Of a stretch of DNA of 28,237 bases, positions 10,275 through 19,574 are shown piece after piece. This stretch comes from Chara braunii (Eukaryota > Streptophyta > Charophyceae > Charales > Characeae). The stretch covers positions 158,564 through 186,800 of the forward strand of contig BFEA01000744.1 of assembly GCA_003427395.1 (NCBI GenBank), in the 5' to 3' direction. Position 1 is the stretch's first letter; every line of letters starts with the position of its first letter. A program made the position numbers and the translations under genes. Under the pieces are notes generated by a model. That model did not search any database, was not told the origin of the DNA, and was given only the letters and a program-made list of their open reading frames with translations.

Positions 10275-11739
10275 TTGAAAAACAAGTGAGTAAAAATAAA
10301 AATCTGATATTTATAGGGTAAGTTTAATATAAAGCCCAAACATTATTTTATGGTAAGGACGGTAGTGGCGCAATAAGCCACAAACAAAGAAGTATACTTT
10401 CTCTACTATGTCAATATTGTAATAAATCACCCCCAGTGAGAGTCACCACGGAACATTGCATTTACCATGCATGATGGTGTCGTAAATCTAAAGGTGGTGG
10501 GAGGCAATATAGGTTAAGATTATAAACTCAAAATTTTCCTTACTATAAAGTTACTATTGTTGGAATAGCCATAGTACCTCCCTACATACAACCACTCTTA
10601 TAAAAAAGGTTTTTTGCAACAACTAGACTAAAATTTATTATGGTAGCATAGAGGATGAAATTTGTCTTCAAGTACAATAGCACATACTTCGATACACCAA
10701 TTTGTGAAACAACATTAAAAATTATATTCACGTCGATATTAAATGGGCTCATAAACAAATGTTGGGAAAAAATAAATAAAATTGAGGAAAACAAAACTAA
10801 ATCCCTAACTTAAAATAAATATTAAATAATAATAAATGAATTTAAAGAGGAATAGCGATGATAAAAGAAGTTGCAAGAATGAAAGGTGAGCAGTTTGTCT
10901 AAAATAATTGGAGACAAAATGAAGTTTCATGAATCTACAGAGTACACTCAAATTTTCATAATGATGTCTCTACCTATGTTAACCCACTCTCTACCCTATC
11001 TCCCCACCTCCGAAGCGGGCGAGACCCAGTCTCGTTCTTAACCACCCCTTGAATAATCTTCCCTGACCAACCCTCCCCCTTTTTCTTTTCAATAACCTAG
11101 CCAAATAAGATCAACTCCAACTTCCTCAACAAATAATGTTTCATGTGCAAATTGCAAGGGTTGGATTAACGAGAGACAGTAAGTTAAGAGAGAGTTATAG
11201 TTTTTTAAGTTGCGCAGGCTTTGTATGACAGACATCATAAAAAGTTATAAAGTCTTGACAAAAAACGAGAATGGTATAGGGCAACTTGAAGTATAACATC
11301 AGTAACGAGCGTAAAGTTGGGTTAGGGCAACACAGGGGAAGGGGAGCGACGAATGTGTTAAGGTCATATGACATGTTGGGGTAACCAATTGTTTTACCTA
11401 TAAAAGATGTTCAACTCAGTTTTCGGCAACTACAACTCCGCAATAATAAAAGAAAGTTATTACAAAGTGAGACTTTGTCTTAATCTTTCTCTTACCACTT
11501 CCGAGAGACTAGTCTTACAATTAGTACAAAAACAAAGCACTATATAATATTTCATCATTGTGTTTTTTTTTTCCTCTTTCTTTTATGTACAATCAACTGC
11601 ATTAAATGGACTGAACAAGGGTGAGGTCCATATAGCCGACCACGAAAGTACTATGAACACTACCCGACTTTGCTTACAAGGCAAACCCTTAGGCAAGATT
11701 GAAGGTCTATATGTAAAAAGAAAAAAACATACATATATT
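10275..11739. other. No gene recognised; possible LTR-like promoter relic
   Basis: Unassigned AT-rich sequence. Near its end a TATAAAAG (11399-11406) is followed at about 40 bp by AATAATAAA (11442-11450). That order resembles the promoter and polyadenylation signals of a plant LTR, but no paired LTR, primer-binding site or terminal duplication was found. Confidence 0.25.
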
Positions 11740-12420
11740 CAGGGTAACCGGCGTTCGGGATGGGCCGAACGCCAGAACCCGAACGCCCGAACGTATGGGA
11801 CCCCTTGGGGATGCGTTCGGCCGTTCGGGCCAAACGCAGACCCAAAAAAAAAATAATAATAAAAAAAAAAACGAAATAAAAAAACTCTGAAAAAAATATA
11901 TGTTATGAAGAAAAATAAATTAAACAAGATTTTCCTCCGCATTACATCTAAATTCCTTACTAAATTTGAAATAAAAATAAAATACGGAGAAACAATACTA
12001 ATAAAAAATAATTAAAAAAAAAATAATGAGTGCGCGACCACTTTTACAACACCGCCATCTTTGGCAATTTCTCATCTTTTTGGGCATAGCTAAATGCCCT
12101 AAAAATTTACAGATGTGTACTTCACATCATGCAAAACCCACTAAAAAAGTTTCAAAAAATAATAAAATTGTTAAGACCCTGAACTAAAGTGAAAACAAAA
12201 AGTAAGAAGTTAAAAAAAAATGGGCGAGCAAGTTTTGACACTGTCATTTTTGGCGATTGTTAATTCCTATTTGGCTGTGCCAAATGACTTGAAAATTTAT
12301 AGGCAGGTACCTCACTTCATAGAGAACTCAAAAAAAACATTTCAGAAAAAAAAATATATATTTAGGCCCTGAAATAATTTTTGGCGGGGGGGGGACGCCG
12401 CCGGGTTCGGACCCCGAACG

Positions 12421-12464
12421 CCCGTACGTACGGAGGTCGGCCCGGGGACCTCCGTACGTACGGG
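12421..12464. repeat. FB4 subterminal hairpin, 18-bp perfect stem
   Basis: CCCGTACGTACGGAGGTC (12421-12438) is exactly complementary to 12447-12464, with an 8-nt loop GGCCCGGG. The position is homologous to the 4575-4616 hairpin of FB1, but the sequence differs and pairing is preserved. Confidence 0.9.
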
Positions 12465-12486
12465 TTGGTGACCCTGTATATATATA

Positions 12487-12610
12487 TCGTCACATACAGA
12501 ACTGCCCGGTAAAACCGTAGGCATAGAGAGAGAAGAGAACAACAAAAGAGGGGCTGTGACAAACTGTTTCATCGGAGTTTCACCGACTCATCAGGAGGCT
12601 GAACCCTATA
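12487..12610 (-). mobile_element. C1: copy of the hammerhead-carrying C repeat, truncated by FB4 right arm
   Basis: Starts at TCGTCAC immediately after (TA)n and aligns throughout with C4 (15441-15571). On the minus strand the hammerhead core is present (CTGATGA at 12594-12588, GAAA at 12570-12567). Here the closing pair of stem II is a G-U wobble, stem III shortens to 4 bp, and the first pair of stem I is mismatched. The end of the ribozyme is replaced by the FB terminus at 12611. Probably a decayed copy. Confidence 0.7.
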
Positions 12611-12613
12611 CAG
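12559..12613 (-). ncRNA. Degenerate type III hammerhead motif (C1)
   Basis: Conserved core boxes and stem II remain, but the junction with the FB terminus supplies the stem III partner strand (CTGT) and stem I is mismatched at its first pair. Self-cleavage is doubtful. Confidence 0.45.
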
Positions 12614-13359
12614 AGTTGCCAGGCCGAACGTACGGAGGCCCTTAAGCTGACCCCCGAATGTTCGGGCGTACAGGTCCCCGTACTGGGCCCGAACTCGAAG
12701 GGGTAAGGACCCCGCAAAAAATATTTTGGTACCTAAAAATTATTATGTTTTTCTGATTTTTTTTTGTGAGTTATCTGTTATGTAAGCTACCTATTTCTCA
12801 ATTCTGAAGTCATTCTGTGGAGCCAAATAATAATGAAAAATCGGCAAAGATGGCGGTGTCAAAACATACTTTCCCACTTACTAATTTATTTTTTTTCTCT
12901 TGTTTCTTTTTGTTTTCCCTTTATTTCAGGGCCAGAAAAAAAAAAAACTTATTTTATCAAACTTTATTTGTAGGTTCTCTATTATGTAAGATACATATTT
13001 ATAAAATTTCATGGCATTTCACAAAGCCAAAAAAAAATGAAAAATCGCCAAAGATGGCGGTGTCAAAAACTTGCTCGCACACACAATAATTTCATTATCG
13101 TTTTATTTTTTCTTATTTTCATTTATATTATTTATTTTTAGTATTTGATTTTTATTTCAAATTTGGTAAGGAATTTGGATGTCCTGTTGAGGAAAATGTT
13201 GTTTAGTTTGTTCTTCTGCATGATATACTGTTTTTCAAAATTTTTGAAAACTTTTCTTTTGGTTTCGTGTCTGGCCGAACGTTCGAACGCGTCGAGAGGG
13301 GGTCCCAAACGTTCGTTCGAGTTCGGGTGTTCGGCCCATCCCGCACGCCAGCAACCCTG

Positions 13360-13392
13360 TATGTATATATATACATATATATATATATATAT
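13360..13392. repeat. (TA)n tract
   Basis: TA-rich microsatellite with occasional G or C interruptions between FB4 and C2. Confidence 0.9.
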
Positions 13393-13459
13393 GCCCCTCG
13401 TTTATTGTCCTCTTCTCTCTCTCTGCCTACAGTTTACCGGGCAGTTCTGTTTGTGACGA
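13393..13459 (+). mobile_element. C2: inverted partial C repeat
   Basis: Reverse complement of the first ~67 bp of the C repeat. It ends GTGACGA against (TA)n and is truncated before the ribozyme. The FB4-side end begins GCCCCTCG. Confidence 0.8.
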
Positions 13460-13482
13460 TATATATATATATATATATATCG
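13460..13482. repeat. (TA)n between inverted C copies
   Basis: The TA tract is flanked by GTGACGA on the left and TCGTCAA on the right, so C2 and C3 form an inverted repeat around it. Confidence 0.9.
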
Positions 13483-13565
13483 TCAAATAGAACTGCCCGG
13501 TAAACCGTAGGCAGAGAGGGAGAAGAGGACAACAAACGAGGGGCTGTGACAAACTGTTTCGTCGG
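13483..13565 (-). mobile_element. C3: C repeat running into the assembly gap
   Basis: Aligns with C4 from CGTCA onward through the AGAGAGGGAGAAGAGG block to GTTTCGTCGG, where N begins. The second half of stem II and the rest of the hammerhead lie in the gap. Confidence 0.8.
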
Positions 13566-13835
13566 NNNNNNNNNNNNNNNNNNNNNNNNNNNNNNNNNNN
13601 NNNNNNNNNNNNNNNNNNNNNNNNNNNNNNNNNNNNNNNNNNNNNNNNNNNNNNNNNNNNNNNNNNNNNNNNNNNNNNNNNNNNNNNNNNNNNNNNNNNN
13701 NNNNNNNNNNNNNNNNNNNNNNNNNNNNNNNNNNNNNNNNNNNNNNNNNNNNNNNNNNNNNNNNNNNNNNNNNNNNNNNNNNNNNNNNNNNNNNNNNNNN
13801 NNNNNNNNNNNNNNNNNNNNNNNNNNNNNNNNNNN
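13566..13835. other. Assembly gap, 270 N
   Basis: Unknown bases; ORFs crossing this are meaningless. It separates C3 from FB5 and probably contains the rest of C3 and the outer terminus of FB5. Confidence 0.99.
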
Positions 13836-13891
13836 AACCCGAACGCCCGAACCCGAACGCCCGAACCCGAACGCCCGAACCCGAACGCCCG
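13836..13891. repeat. 14-bp VNTR in the FB head, four units at the gap edge
   Basis: AACCCGAACGCCCG occurs four times in perfect tandem, starting at the first base after N. Other FB copies have about one unit (FB2, FB4, FB5 right arm) or none (FB1), so this is a variable-number repeat within the TIR. The true count may be larger. Confidence 0.9.
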
Positions 13892-14518
13892 AACGTATGG
13901 GACCCCTTGGGGATGCGTTCGGCCGTTCAGACCGAACGCTAAAATCATCAAAAAAATCTGAAAAAACGATATATGATGGAGAAACATAAATTAAACAAGA
14001 TTTGCCTGAGCATTACATCCAAAATCCTTACCAAATTTGAAATAAAGATAAAATACGAAAAATAAATATTAATAAAAAAAAATAAAAAATAAAAAGATAA
14101 TTAAATTTAGTGAGAGCGCAAGCATGTTTTCGACACCGCCATCTTTGGCGATTTTTTATTTGTTTTAGGCATAGCTAAATGCCCTGAAAATTTACAGATA
14201 TGTACTTCACATGATACAAAACCCACTAAAAAAATTTCAAAAAATAATAAAATTGTTTAGACTCCGAATTAAAGTGAAAACAAAACGTAAAGAGTGAAAA
14301 AATCCGTGCGCAAGCAAGTTTTGACACCACCATCTTTGGCGATTTTTAATTGTGATTTGGCTTAGCTTAATGACTTGAAAATTTACAGGCATATACCTCT
14401 CGTTATAGAAAACTCACAAAAACAATTTTAGAAAATAATAATTATTTTAAGGCTGCGAAATAATTTTTGGCCGGGGTTGAACGCCGTCGGGTTCGGACGC
14501 CGTACGAGACCCCGAACG

Positions 14519-14562
14519 CCCGTACGTACGGAGGTCTGCCCAGGGACCTCCGTACGTACGGG
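14519..14562. repeat. FB5 subterminal hairpin, 18-bp perfect stem
   Basis: Same stem sequence as FB4 (14519-14536 paired with 14545-14562), with loop TGCCCAGG. Confidence 0.9.
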
Positions 14563-14568
14563 TTGTTG

Positions 14569-14573
<5 letters not shown>

Positions 14574-14602
<29 letters not shown>
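14574..14602. repeat. (TA)n at the centre of FB5
   Basis: TA dinucleotides between the two arms of the palindrome. Confidence 0.9.
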
Positions 14603-14603
<1 letters not shown>

Positions 14604-15304
14604 TTGACCGAACGTTCGGGCGTTCGGGGTCCCGTTCGGAGGCCGAACACCTCCAGGTTCGTCCCGCGCCAAAAATTATTTCGGGGCCTAAAAATAAGTT
14701 TTTTTTTCTGATTTGTTTTTTATGAGTTCTCTATGATGTAACCTACACGCCTATAAATTTTGCAGCCATTCTGCTAAGCCAAAAAAACATTAAAAATCGT
14801 CAAAGATGGGGGTGTCAAAACGTGCTCGCCCACTCACTATTTTGTTTTTTTTCACTTTTCACTTTTTGTTTTCATTTTATTTCGGGGCCTAAAATATTTT
14901 ATTATTATTTTTTTACTTTTTAATCAGTTATTGATTATGTAAACTACATATCTGTAAATTTTCAGGGCATTTGTTGAAGCCAAAAAATAATTAAAAATCG
15001 GCAAAGATGGCACACTCACTCATTTTAATTCTCTTTTTATTTTTTCTTATTTTTATCATAGTATTTATTTTATGTATTTGATTTTTAATTCAAATTTGGT
15101 AAAGAATTTGGATGTAGTGCCCAGACAAATGTTGTTGAGTTTATGTTTCTCCATAACATATGTTTTTTCGGAATTTTTGAAAACTTCTCTTTTTTTTTTT
15201 TGGTCCGCGTTCGGCCCGAACGGCCGAACGCCTTCCGAAGGGGTCCCATACATTCGGGCGTTCGGGTTCGGGCGTTCGGCCCGTCCCGAACGCCGGCAAC
15301 CCTG

Positions 15305-15383
15305 TATATATATATATATACATATATATATATACATATATATATATANATATATATATATACATATATATATATATATTTGA

Positions 15384-15440
<57 letters not shown>
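15305..15440. repeat. (TA)n tracts with an embedded C-end tag
   Basis: TA-rich DNA with some CA/AC variants and one N (15349). At 15379-15386 it holds TTTGACGA, the reverse complement of the C-repeat start. An uninterrupted (TA)27 (15387-15440) then leads into C4. Confidence 0.85.
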
Positions 15441-15443
<3 letters not shown>

Positions 15444-15571
15444 TCACAAACAGAACTGCCCGGTAAACCGTAGGCAGAGAGAGAGAAGAGGACAACAAAC
15501 GAGGGGCTGTGACAAACTGTTTCGTCGGAGTTTCACCGACTCATCAGGAGGCTGAACCCTCAACAGTCTGC
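15441..15571 (-). mobile_element. C4: most complete C repeat, with intact hammerhead
   Basis: This dispersed repeat begins TCGTCAC at the (TA)n edge. In minus-strand sense it is a hammerhead ribozyme, then a pyrimidine-rich segment, then a hairpin at 15477-15456 (CTGCC, TA bulge, CGG, TTTA loop, CCG, GGCAG), then GTGACGA-(TA)n. A 6-bp stem pairs 15443-15448 with 15508-15513 and overlaps two bases of ribozyme stem III, so the two folds partly compete. The downstream limit (beyond 15571) is not defined because no other copy extends past it. It has no ORF. It is comparable in concept to plant retrozymes or other hammerhead-bearing retroelements, but no LTR pair, primer-binding site or reverse transcriptase was found here. 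Confidence 0.75.
15512..15571 (-). ncRNA. Type III hammerhead ribozyme
   Basis: Read on the minus strand, 15571 to 15512. Stem III 3' strand GCAGACTGT (15571-15563), then the cleavage-site nucleotide H17 = U (15562). Stem I GAGG (15561-15558), a 6-nt loop, then CCTC (15551-15548). Core CTGATGA (15547-15541). Stem II GTCGG / CCGAC with a 7-nt loop (15540-15524). GAAA (15523-15520), whose last A starts the stem III 5' strand ACAGTTTGT (15520-15512). Stem III is 9 bp with two G-U wobbles, and stem I is 4 bp. All conserved core residues are present. Cleavage is predicted between 15562 and 15561. H17 = U is allowed by the NUH rule but is less common than C. An open stem III with a closed stem I defines type III topology. 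Confidence 0.85.
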
Positions 15572-15655
15572 AGAATCCCCTCACTGATTACACTGTAAAT
15601 GATAATCCACCTTAACCAAAATCAAAGTAGACTATCACTCACCCACACCAGATGG

Positions 15656-15686
<31 letters not shown>

Positions 15687-15687
15687 A

Positions 15688-15745
<58 letters not shown>
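15656..15745. repeat. (TA)n with a second C-end tag
   Basis: TA repeats interrupted at 15683-15690 by TTTGACGA, as in the 15379-15386 tag, and ending at TATCGAGTATAC. Confidence 0.85.
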
Positions 15746-15748
<3 letters not shown>

Positions 15749-16196
15749 GTATACATTCTATGTGCAAAGAAATATATTGCAAATATGAAAATAAATTAGA
15801 GCAACAACTGTCTATCTAACCTGCCTAATATGGGTAAAACCTCCCCTATTTCAGAAAGATAGAACCTAGGTAGTTCAACATGGCACTTCCTCAAACTGCT
15901 TTTGCCAACCTGCTAATCATAAAGAAGCATGTGAACACCAAAGTTGTGTATTTTCTTCAAATAACTAATTATCCATAACCTTGTTTTTCATAACCAATGC
16001 GTGTCAGTTTGGGATAGTTTATATAAAACTAAACCTAAGGAGATTTGCAGCGCCAAGGTCCTTCCTTTGTCTAAAATGCTTATGAGATTATATTTCATTT
16101 GCAGGTACCTCCTTTGCCCCAACTGCTATCGGTCATCATTGTCCTTAAAAAACCTTATAACAGGATTCATTTATGGTCGTTGGGAAACATCGGTCA
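15746..16196. other. No gene recognised
   Basis: Non-repetitive AT-rich sequence with short ORFs and no recognisable domain. Confidence 0.4.
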
Positions 16197-17315
16197 AGTA
16201 ATGTGAGCCAATGTAACCCACAAGTGGTTAATCCACCACTATCCCTACAGGCCTAAAATGAACTTTCCTAGCCTTACGGACCGGGTTCTCTGGGGGGGGG
16301 GCGACCAGCAGGCGCAAACGGGTCCGGTCCAAGATTTTTCAAGCACGAACTTTGACAATTTTTCACGCTCATAAAACTTAGCAGAAAAATCTGAGAATTT
16401 GATATTTTGTAGATTAGGTCGTGATCTTTACAGAAAAAAAAAAAAACAATTAATCGTGAAGTAAATGTCACGCCGTTTCATCACATGTTTCATTTTTGTT
16501 AACGTATGGCCCAATGAGAAAAGTAAGCCAACTTTCGTGATTTTTTGCAATCGAATGATGACCTGACAACTCTGAAAATTCGAGGATCCGTAAATTTCAT
16601 TGTGATCTCTACAGGAAAAATAGTTAACAAAATTTTAAAAAATCGTTTGAACCGCGAAATAAATCATAGGGGTAATTCGACGTATTTTTAAATTTTGTCA
16701 CACCGCGAGCTCCCCCCACTGTGCTACCGGTAACCCTCATAAACCTGTGCTGAGTAATGTGAGCCAATGCAACCCACAAGTGGTTAAACCACCATTACCC
16801 CCACAGACCTAAAATGAACTTTTCTAGCCTTACGGACCGGGTTCTTTGGGGAGGCGGCGACCGGCAGGCGCAAGCGGGTCCGGTCCAAGATTTCTCAAGC
16901 ACGAACTTTGACGATTTTTCACGCTCATAAAACTTAGCAGAAAAATCAGAGAATTTGATATCTTGTAGATTAGGTCGTGATGTTTACAGGAAAAAAAAAA
17001 CAACAATTAATCGTGAAGTAAGTGTCACACTGTTTCATCACATTTTTCATTTTTGTTACTCTACCACGTATGGCCCAATGAGAAAAGTAAGCCAACTTTC
17101 ATGATTTTTTGCGATCAAATGATGACCCGACAACTCTGAAAATTCGAGGATCCGTAAATTTTATTGTGATCTCTATATGAAAAATAGTTAACAAAATTAA
17201 AAAAAAATAATTTGAACCGCGAAATAAATCGTAGGGGTAATTCGACGTATTTTCAAATTTTGTCATTCCGCCAGTTCCCCCCACTGTGCTACCGGTAACC
17301 CTCATAGACCTCTGC
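16197..17315 (+). repeat. 556-bp tandem duplication of an FB-related module repeat
   Basis: Unit 1 is 16197-16752 and unit 2 is 16753 to about 17315. Both start AGTAATGTGAGCCAATG and end CTACCGGTAACCCTCAT plus a short tail. They are highly similar by eye, with small indels in A and G runs (for example G10 at 16292-16301 versus a shorter run in unit 2). Each unit has a GC-rich head (ACGGACCGGGTTCT) and two interior modules of the pattern CTTTGACRATTTTT, then CTGAGAATTTG, TAGATT, GTGATCTNTACAG, A-run and CGAAATAAA. That order is also found in FB arms. No ORF of protein quality is present. Confidence 0.85.
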
Positions 17316-19250
17316 TACCAGTTCCCCCTAGTTTATGACGACGGGGATAGTGGTGATTTAATTGGCTACTATCGATAATGATTTAAACATTTTTTTTTTA
17401 TTTATAACAACCAGATCGATTTTCCTATCTCTCTTAATTAGTTAAACAACTCACAACATGATCAAAGATGAAAATTGTCATAGAATAGTTATTGCTTAAG
17501 GTAGTGGAGCTATAAGAAGTTAGTTCTAAAATTTGGCAAGGTCCTTCGTGATGGAGGTTTTCTTCATGTCATATACCTAAGACCATCTTTTAGTGGTTAC
17601 TACAGTCAAAACCTCGTCATTTGAAGTTGTCCAAACCCACACAGAACCTAATAATCGTATAGTGATGTGTCTTATGATAAATATTTGGAACCGCTTCATG
17701 ACCATAGGTTCGGATCCGTATGCAACATACAAATTAGTGTCATTTTTTCACCAATCACGGGTTTCTGAACCATCTTTTTTGCAAGTCTCATGCATTTTAA
17801 TCTATAATGCGTTATCATCTTCTACTGTATTTTCTTTATTGTGAAATAACATTGTAACTGGTTCAAGTTGATTGACATCTCACGTTTTTGAAGGATCTTC
17901 CGCAATCATTAACTAATACTGATTTTTAGTAACTGGATGGTAGTCGATGTGGTGTAAGGAGAAACCATGTGCCAATTGGGTCAACTTCTCTTGCGCCTAC
18001 AATTATCATGCCTTTTTTTTTTTTTAACAAACATTGAGGGGCAAGGTCACTTTATTGGTGGTTATAAGTGAACTATTCGAAGTTAAGGTTTTGCTTACTT
18101 TTATCGTATTGGTACGGAGTTGCATCTACTCGAAACAAGATCCGACATTTTGTACATACACAATAATAACTTAATTGTACCGATTAGTTTAATTTTTTGC
18201 CTATCCCTCTTTTTTATGAGCTCCCTACCTCCTTTAGTCTTGTTTATTTACCACCAACTATTCCTCTTTATATACCCTGCACCTATGATTATTCCGCTCC
18301 CTCTATTATTTTATTTCCTTGTTTTTCTTTTGCTCTCTTATTTTCTTTAACCTATTTTTTTTCTACATAGTATTTTACTATATTTCCATCAGTTTTATAG
18401 TCGTCCCTCCCAGTTGCAATGGGAAGTCGGTTAAACTTTCTTCCTTTTCCTAAACGTTATACTGTAGTTCGACCTTGCACCGCACCTTATTTACCATATG
18501 GTTTTTGTTTTCTTGTACAAAGCTCGTTTGGCCTAGCCTCGTAGCAACATGAAGCCATCATTTTTCCTCATGAGGGGTTCTAGGGGGAATTAATTCAACC
18601 TAGGGATTTGAGAGGTTGGGGAGGGGAAAAGGAGAATGAGAGATTTGTGCGCTCCCTAAGTGATCCGTTTGTTAATCATTGTCGCAACTTGTTAACCGTC
18701 GAGACTTTAGGAAGTACTGATGGTTTAAGAAAACTTGCTTCATTTGATTCGTAGGGAGCAACATACGCTAGGAAGCAAATTCATGCTTGCGACCTTTTCC
18801 TTGGTTCCAACAATCATCTGTAATTTAATTATAACATTTTTAATTCTAACTTGTTTTGGGGTATCTCCAATATGTTATTTTCCTCAACGTCTTTAATCTT
18901 GAGGATAATTTATTTTTAACTAGCTTATATATTGATATGTATGTGTCTCATTTTTTTGTTTTTGGCTTGGAGATAATAAAGAGATATGTTATTTTTTCAA
19001 AGGAACATCTTGTCCATAAGATCACCATAAACAATTCCAAGTTGGTGGTGACGACCAATCTTATATCAAAAAGTATTTATAAGGAGATATAGTTTTATAT
19101 ATCCCTAAGAAAAAAAAAATTATCTTCCATGGGAATGGTGAGTTTCGTCCACACTTCATCCCACCATCTCCAAATTTTTGAGATCATTGTGCACGCCAAT
19201 ATACAATGTTTCAGCGTTGTACTGACTAACAGGGAGGATTTATTACACTA
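17316..19250. other. No gene recognised
   Basis: AT-rich sequence with a poly-T run near 18012 and short unassigned ORFs. I could not extend the hAT relic downstream into this region with confidence. Confidence 0.35.
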
Positions 19251-19574
19251 TTGACAAATCAATTAGACGACAATTTTTTTCTTTATATTTGTCGTAGACA
19301 TTGTCCGGTTCGGCGTACACAAACACATGTAGGTGCAAAATTAATATCGTTAGACAAGTTGAAATCCAAGTTTTGTGAAGGCAACTTCGACTCCTTTGTC
19401 GATCTGTTTTTTATGACGTCTTGGGAGGGATGTTGTGTCTCGCATTGTAAGTACCCTTTACCACGTACTGCCCTCGTACCTGACCATCTGCATTCGATAG
19501 GATCAAAGTTAGGGAGTATATTGAGTGAAAGAAATTGGAGCAGTACTTTGCATGTTGTGAGTTTAGTCAAATAG
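19251..19574 (+). pseudogene. Possible hAT transposase C-terminal relic
   Basis: The 107-codon open frame (first codon TTG, so the true start is unknown) contains FFMTSWEGCC around residues 53-62. About 30 residues later it has LSERNWSS (residues 91-98), followed by a His and a stop. The order Trp-Glu, hydrophobic spacer, Ser/Cys-Glu-Arg-Asn-Trp-Ser is the signature of the hAT dimerisation region. The usual continuation (IHSKxRNRL) is absent, and no upstream catalytic part was found, so if the assignment is right it is a fragment. The similarity rests mainly on one short motif. Confidence 0.35.

Larger units (their letters stand above)
11740..13359. mobile_element. FB4: foldback element with a C repeat in its centre
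   Basis: The left arm (11740-12476) runs from CAGGGTAACCGGC to GGTGACCCTG. The right arm (12611-13359) runs from CAGAGTTGCC to GCAACCCTG in reverse orientation. The usual FB interior is present in each arm: TTATG block, paired CATCTTTGGC modules and GGCGGGG subterminal region. The centre between the arms holds a short (TA)n and a 124-bp C repeat, which appears to have inserted at the TA centre. The right flank is again (TA)n. There is no coding content. Confidence 0.75.
13836..15304. mobile_element. FB5: foldback element with (TA)n centre, left terminus in gap
   Basis: The left arm (13836-14573) lacks its first bases (in the N gap) and ends TTGACCCT. The TA centre is 14574-14602. The right arm (14603-15304) runs in reverse from CTTGACCG to CCGGCAACCCTG. 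The arms share the whole FB interior, including CATCTTTGGC modules at 14140 and 14331 in the left arm. This is the clearest long palindrome in the window. No protein-like ORF is present. Confidence 0.8.

Noticed and set aside
11372-11525. Solo LTR with TATAAAAG and AATAATAAA
   Set aside because: Signals are in a plausible order, but ends, 5-bp duplication, primer-binding site and a second LTR could not be identified.
11740-13359. Target-site duplication for FB4
   Set aside because: Flanks are TA-rich and the 8 bases on each side do not match. Any apparent duplication there would be a microsatellite effect.
13427-13989. Long ORFs across the N run
   Set aside because: They exist only because N codons are read as open.
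15441-15571. Type I hammerhead topology (stem III closed as ACA-GUU-UGU with cleavage after GUC)
   Set aside because: It gives the favoured C at the cleavage site, but stem I strands then do not pair. The type III reading gives full pairing of all three stems.
15065-15799. IYIYIY-rich ORFs
   Set aside because: Direct translation of (TA)n microsatellites.
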